A stretch of 35,444 nucleotides of DNA from JALOOE01 sp964423545 (GTDB lineage Bacteria; Chloroflexota; Anaerolineae; CG2-30-64-16). The stretch covers positions 1-35,444 of the forward strand of contig CAYRFV010000017.1 of assembly GCA_964423545.1 (NCBI GenBank), given 5' to 3'. Positions 32,706 through 35,444 of the stretch are shown piece after piece. Each line of letters starts with the position of its first letter. Position 1 is the first letter of the stretch. Both the position numbers and the translations under genes were made by a program. The notes below the pieces were generated by a model. It did not search any database and was not told the DNA's origin. It saw only the letters and a list, made by a program, of their open reading frames with translations.

Positions 32706-33458
32706 ATGGCAACTACCTACGAAGCCGCCGGCTGGCGGCGCTACCAGATGAACTGGCATGCTCCGCACGTCCAGGTCGAGCCGCTCGAACAGGAGATTGC
32801 CGCCGTCGATGCCGGATTGGCGGCGTTAGTCGAGGCAGGCGTTCTGCCACACGCCAGGTACGACCATGCCCGGCTGCTGGCGCATCGCCGGGCCGTCGCC
32901 GAGCAGTTCGAGATTCCGTGGACGGCAATCAGCCACCGGATGCAGCGCCTGCTCTATGCCATCAACGCGATCCAGCAGCCGCAGGTGATGGTCGCTGTCG
33001 GCATCTTCTGCGGCAACACCTTCATCTCGAACGCGGGGGCGGCCATCGGGCCCGGCGCCTGCTATCAGGCGAAGCGTCTGATCGGCCTCGAGATTCGTCC
33101 AGCAGAAGCCGATCGCGCGCGCCGGAATGTGGAACGCTTTCGTGACGGCGACCCACGCTTCCCGGCGGAGATCCTGGGCCAGGATGGACTGGACTGGCTG
33201 GTGGACTTCAATGGCACGATCGATCTGTTGTATCTCGACGCAGACGGACCGCGTAACAGTGGCAAGTCGATCTATCTTGACTTGCTGGCCGCCAGCTTGC
33301 ATGCGTTTCGGGTTGGCACGCTCGTGCTTGCCCACAACTCAGTCAATGCCGCGCACACGATGGCCGATTATCTCGCTGCAGTGCGCGATCCATCCCGCTT
33401 CCGGCAGAGCGTCAACTTGATCGTCGACGACCAAGGCCTGGAGGCATCACTGTTCTGA
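32706..33458 (+). CDS. SAM-dependent methyltransferase-like protein
   Basis: This 250-residue protein has a helical N-terminal third (1-90) followed by a Rossmann-like fold. MVAVGIFCGNTF stands for motif I (V-G-x-x-x-G), GLEIRPAEADRARRN for the acidic motif II helix start, and IDLLYLDADG for the aspartate strand typical of O-methyltransferase family members. The glycine motif is imperfect and the strand is followed by GPRNSGKSIYLDLL, so methyl transfer is likely but not certain. The ATG at 32706 has no visible ribosome binding site and lies 12 bases after the NIPSNAP stop, so translation may be coupled. The substrate is unknown; the nearby sugar-acid genes give no clear hint. Confidence 0.65.
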   Translation: MATTYEAAGWRRYQMNWHAPHVQVEPLEQEIAAVDAGLAALVEAGVLPHARYDHARLLAHRRAVAEQFEIPWTAISHRMQRLLYAINAIQQPQVMVAVGIFCGNTFISNAGAAIGPGACYQAKRLIGLEIRPAEADRARRNVERFRDGDPRFPAEILGQDGLDWLVDFNGTIDLLYLDADGPRNSGKSIYLDLLAASLHAFRVGTLVLAHNSVNAAHTMADYLAAVRDPSRFRQSVNLIVDDQGLEASLF

Positions 33459-33475
33459 CTGCGAGGGGTTCGCTC

Positions 33476-34666
33476 ATGAAGATCACCGATCTGAAATGCG
33501 CCGTCATCGGCCAAAACCCGGTCGTCCGCATCACAACCGACGAAGGGATCGTCGGCTGGGGCGAGGCGGAGGCCCCCAAACATTACCTCAAGCCGCACAT
33601 CCTTTTCTACAAGCAGTTCATCCTCGGTGAAGACCCAACGAACGTCGAGCGGGTGATGTTGAAGATCCGGCGGCTGGGCAGCTTCAAACCCTGGGGCGCC
33701 GCGGTCAGCGCGATCGAAATGGCGCTGTGGGATATCGCCGGCAAAGCGGCCGGGCTGCCGGTCTACAAGCTGCTCGGCGGCAAAGTGCGCGACCGGGTGC
33801 GAGTCTACAACGGCGCGGTGCGTTTCCCCATGTCCGGCTACTCGCCGGAAGACTACGCCGCGAACATGGCGCTCATGAAAAGCTCGCCCGAGCGATTCTC
33901 CATCATCAAACAAGGGATCGGCTTCCACAGCCCGATGCCCACACGCGTGCCCGACTTCACCTTTGCGGAGGTCGCAGAGCGAGGCTTCCACGCCAATCGC
34001 GGACCCCTGACCGAACGCGGGCTGAAGCACGTCATCGCCTGCGTCGAGGCGATGAAAGGGGTACTGGGCGATGAGATCGGCTTGGCGCTCGACTGCGGGC
34101 CGGGTTGGATGGCGCCCGATGCGATCCGCCTGGCCAGGGCGCTGGAGCCGCTCAACGTGATGTGGCTGGAGGACATGATCACGGGGGACTACACCCCATA
34201 CGTTCTGGCCGATCTCTATCGGGAGGTGACCCTCAAGACGTCGACCCCCATCCACACTGGCGAGCAGATCTATTTGCGCCAGAATTTCGTTGATCTGGTC
34301 GAAAAGCATGCCGTCAGTATCATCGGGCCCGATCCGGCGGATATCGGCGGCCTGGCCGAGCTGAAATGGGTGGCGGAATATGCTGATCTACACGGGATTC
34401 TGATCGCGCCGCACGGCACCGCGGACGGTCTGATCGGACTGGCTGCACTGGTCCAGGTCTGTGCAACGCTGCCGAGCAACTACATCGCGTTCGAGTATCC
34501 CACCGGCAAGCCCGAATGGTGGTACGATATCGTGGATGGCCTGCCGAAGCCGATTGTCGTTGACAGCTTCATCGACGTGTGGGATCGACCAGGCTTGGGC
34601 GTAGAGATCAACCCGGACCGGGCACGGCAATACCTGTCGCCCGGCGACGAGGACTTCCTGGATTGA
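33476..34666 (+). CDS. Enolase-superfamily enzyme (mandelate racemase/muconate lactonizing type)
   Basis: This 396-residue enzyme would use a divalent metal to abstract the alpha-proton of a carboxylate, probably as a sugar-acid dehydratase. The capping domain (1-115) has GIVGWGEAE and SAIEMALWDIAGKAAGLPVY. In the barrel, Asp206 (ALDCGPGW), Glu232 (WLEDM) and Glu263 (HTGEQIY) are the expected metal ligands, and His313 (APHGTADG) the probable base. The spacing of 26 between the first two ligands matches the mandelate racemase subgroup. Galactonate dehydratases carry His two residues after the first ligand; here it is Gly208, so a galactonate call is not supported. GAGGGG lies seven bases before the ATG. 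It is followed by a 55-base spacer and the aldo/keto reductase. Confidence 0.9.
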   Translation: MKITDLKCAVIGQNPVVRITTDEGIVGWGEAEAPKHYLKPHILFYKQFILGEDPTNVERVMLKIRRLGSFKPWGAAVSAIEMALWDIAGKAAGLPVYKLLGGKVRDRVRVYNGAVRFPMSGYSPEDYAANMALMKSSPERFSIIKQGIGFHSPMPTRVPDFTFAEVAERGFHANRGPLTERGLKHVIACVEAMKGVLGDEIGLALDCGPGWMAPDAIRLARALEPLNVMWLEDMITGDYTPYVLADLYREVTLKTSTPIHTGEQIYLRQNFVDLVEKHAVSIIGPDPADIGGLAELKWVAEYADLHGILIAPHGTADGLIGLAALVQVCATLPSNYIAFEYPTGKPEWWYDIVDGLPKPIVVDSFIDVWDRPGLGVEINPDRARQYLSPGDEDFLD

Positions 34667-34711
34667 CGCGCCGGGGCGATCCCATCCTCAGACGGCCTGG
34701 AGACCGGCGCG
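34667..34711 (+). repeat. 8-bp inverted repeat ending at a ribosome binding site
   Basis: CGCGCCGG (34667-34674) and CCGGCGCG (34704-34711) are exact reverse complements around a 29-base loop. The right arm touches the GAGGAGG (34711-34717) of the next gene, so folding could limit ribosome access. Confidence 0.4.
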
Positions 34712-34721
34712 AGGAGGCCAG

Positions 34722-35444
34722 ATGGAATATCGAACACTCGGCCGCACCGGCCTGCGAGTATCCGCGCTTGGGTTTGGCTGCGGCGCCACGGGCGGGCTGC
34801 TTGTGCGTGGCGACATCCGAGAGATGGTCGCCACAGTCGCTCGCGCGGTGGAATTGGGCGTCAACTACTTCGACACCGCAGCCATCTACGGCGACGGTCG
34901 ATCGGAACAGAACCTCGGCCGCGTCCTGGCCGAGCTGAAGCCGGATATCGTGCTCGGCACCAAAGCGATGATCGAAGAAGCCGAGCTGAACGATATTGAG
35001 GCCGCAGTGATCCGCTCTGTCGAGGCCAGTCTCGGCCGCTTGCGCCGCGATGCAGTCGATCTGATCCAGTTGCACAACCCAATCATGGCTGCGCGCCAGC
35101 CGGGCCGGCGCTGGATGACGATCGACGACGCGCAGGCGGCGCTCAGTGCATTCGAGAAGCTGCGTGCGCAAGGCAAGACGCGCTTCTGGGGCATCAATGG
35201 CTTGGGTGAGACGGCCGTGCTGCACCAGGCCATCGCGCTCCGGAGGGCCGACACGATCCAGTGCTGCTACAGCGTGCTCAACCCATCGGCCGGCCAAACA
35301 GTCCCCCGGGGGTTCCCTTTTCAAGACTACGATCGCCTGATCGACCGGGCGGCGGCTCAGCGCGCCGGTGTGATTGCGTTTCGTGTGTTAGCCGGCGGCG
35401 CGCTGAGCGGCATCTGGGCGCAGATGTTCCTCATCGGGTCTTCC
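34722..35444 (+). CDS. aldo/keto reductase, C-terminus beyond window
   Basis: This is an NADPH-dependent (beta/alpha)8 reductase of aldehydes or ketones, cut by the right edge after 241 codons. The start EYRTLGRTGLRVSALGFG is typical of the family. DTAAIYGDGRSE gives the catalytic Asp and Tyr, VLGTKA the Lys and LIQLHNP the His of the tetrad. FRVLAGGALSG is the late cofactor-loop motif, so only about the last quarter is missing. GAGGAGG stands four bases before the ATG. It is the last visible member of the rightward catabolic block, just after the enolase-superfamily gene. Confidence 0.92.
   Translation, partial: MEYRTLGRTGLRVSALGFGCGATGGLLVRGDIREMVATVARAVELGVNYFDTAAIYGDGRSEQNLGRVLAELKPDIVLGTKAMIEEAELNDIEAAVIRSVEASLGRLRRDAVDLIQLHNPIMAARQPGRRWMTIDDAQAALSAFEKLRAQGKTRFWGINGLGETAVLHQAIALRRADTIQCCYSVLNPSAGQTVPRGFPFQDYDRLIDRAAAQRAGVIAFRVLAGGALSGIWAQMFLIGSS

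Overview
The window is a GC-rich (roughly mid-60s percent by eye) bacterial scaffold segment that reads like an environmental or metagenome-assembled genome of the phylum Chloroflexota (Anaerolineae/Caldilineae-like). This is an inference from gene content, not a marker-gene result. It rests on large secreted Kelch/Ig-like proteins, one ending in a FLPLILR-type tail, a fused FtsX-type ABC permease with two separate ATPases, exported TPR/CHAT proteins, and many sugar-acid and glycoside enzymes. No rRNA, tRNA, CRISPR array, transposase or phage gene was seen.

Layout. (1) 1-711, minus: a Gfo/Idh/MocA oxidoreductase cut by the left edge, divergent from (2) a four-gene ABC export operon, 901-6950: lipoprotein adaptor, fused FtsX permease, and two ATPases, the first carrying an AbrB-like C-terminal extension. 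It is closed by a 12-bp-stem hairpin. (3) 7276-10527: a secreted six-blade Kelch protein with six Ig-like repeats, behind a near-consensus promoter and followed by tandem palindromic repeats. (4) 10742-13880: a three-zinc-ribbon protein from an apparently leaderless promoter, a possible 26-residue coupled ORF, a histidine phosphatase, an M81 (MlrC-like) metallopeptidase and a small acidic protein. The M81 gene is interrupted by 100 Ns flanked by the same 55 bases on both sides. Removing one copy plus the Ns restores one open frame, so the gap is an assembly artefact. (5) Minus strand, 13877-16585: an M20 peptidase and a secreted GEVED-domain protein. (6) Plus strand from 16954 to the right edge: a GH42 beta-galactosidase, GH38 alpha-mannosidase, 2-hydroxyacid dehydrogenase-like protein and lactonase-like amidohydrolase. 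After these come a three-gene TPR/FecR-like/CHAT cassette (24586-30738), then a putative glycosidase-like protein, a DUF1349 protein, a NIPSNAP protein, a methyltransferase-like protein, an enolase-superfamily enzyme and a partial aldo/keto reductase.

How the genes fit together. The GH42/GH38/dehydrogenase/amidohydrolase/enolase-superfamily/AKR genes, with the Gfo/Idh protein at the far left, look like degradation of galactose- and mannose-containing glycans and of derived sugar acids. No sugar transporter is in the window. The M81 and M20 enzymes suggest peptide turnover.

The most unusual element is the CHAT cassette. It comprises a three-pass membrane protein with C-terminal TPRs, a lipoprotein with a FecR-like region and TPRs, and a 1259-residue protein with a signal peptide, 17 forty-residue TPR units, a CHAT protease domain with an intact His1075/Cys1121 dyad, and a C-terminal membrane anchor. 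The genes overlap by 4 and 20 nt, and all the TPR and protease parts are predicted to face outside the cytoplasm. A TGATATAAT extended -10 followed by three 16-bp direct repeats lies upstream. I regard this as the best candidate for an undescribed system here.
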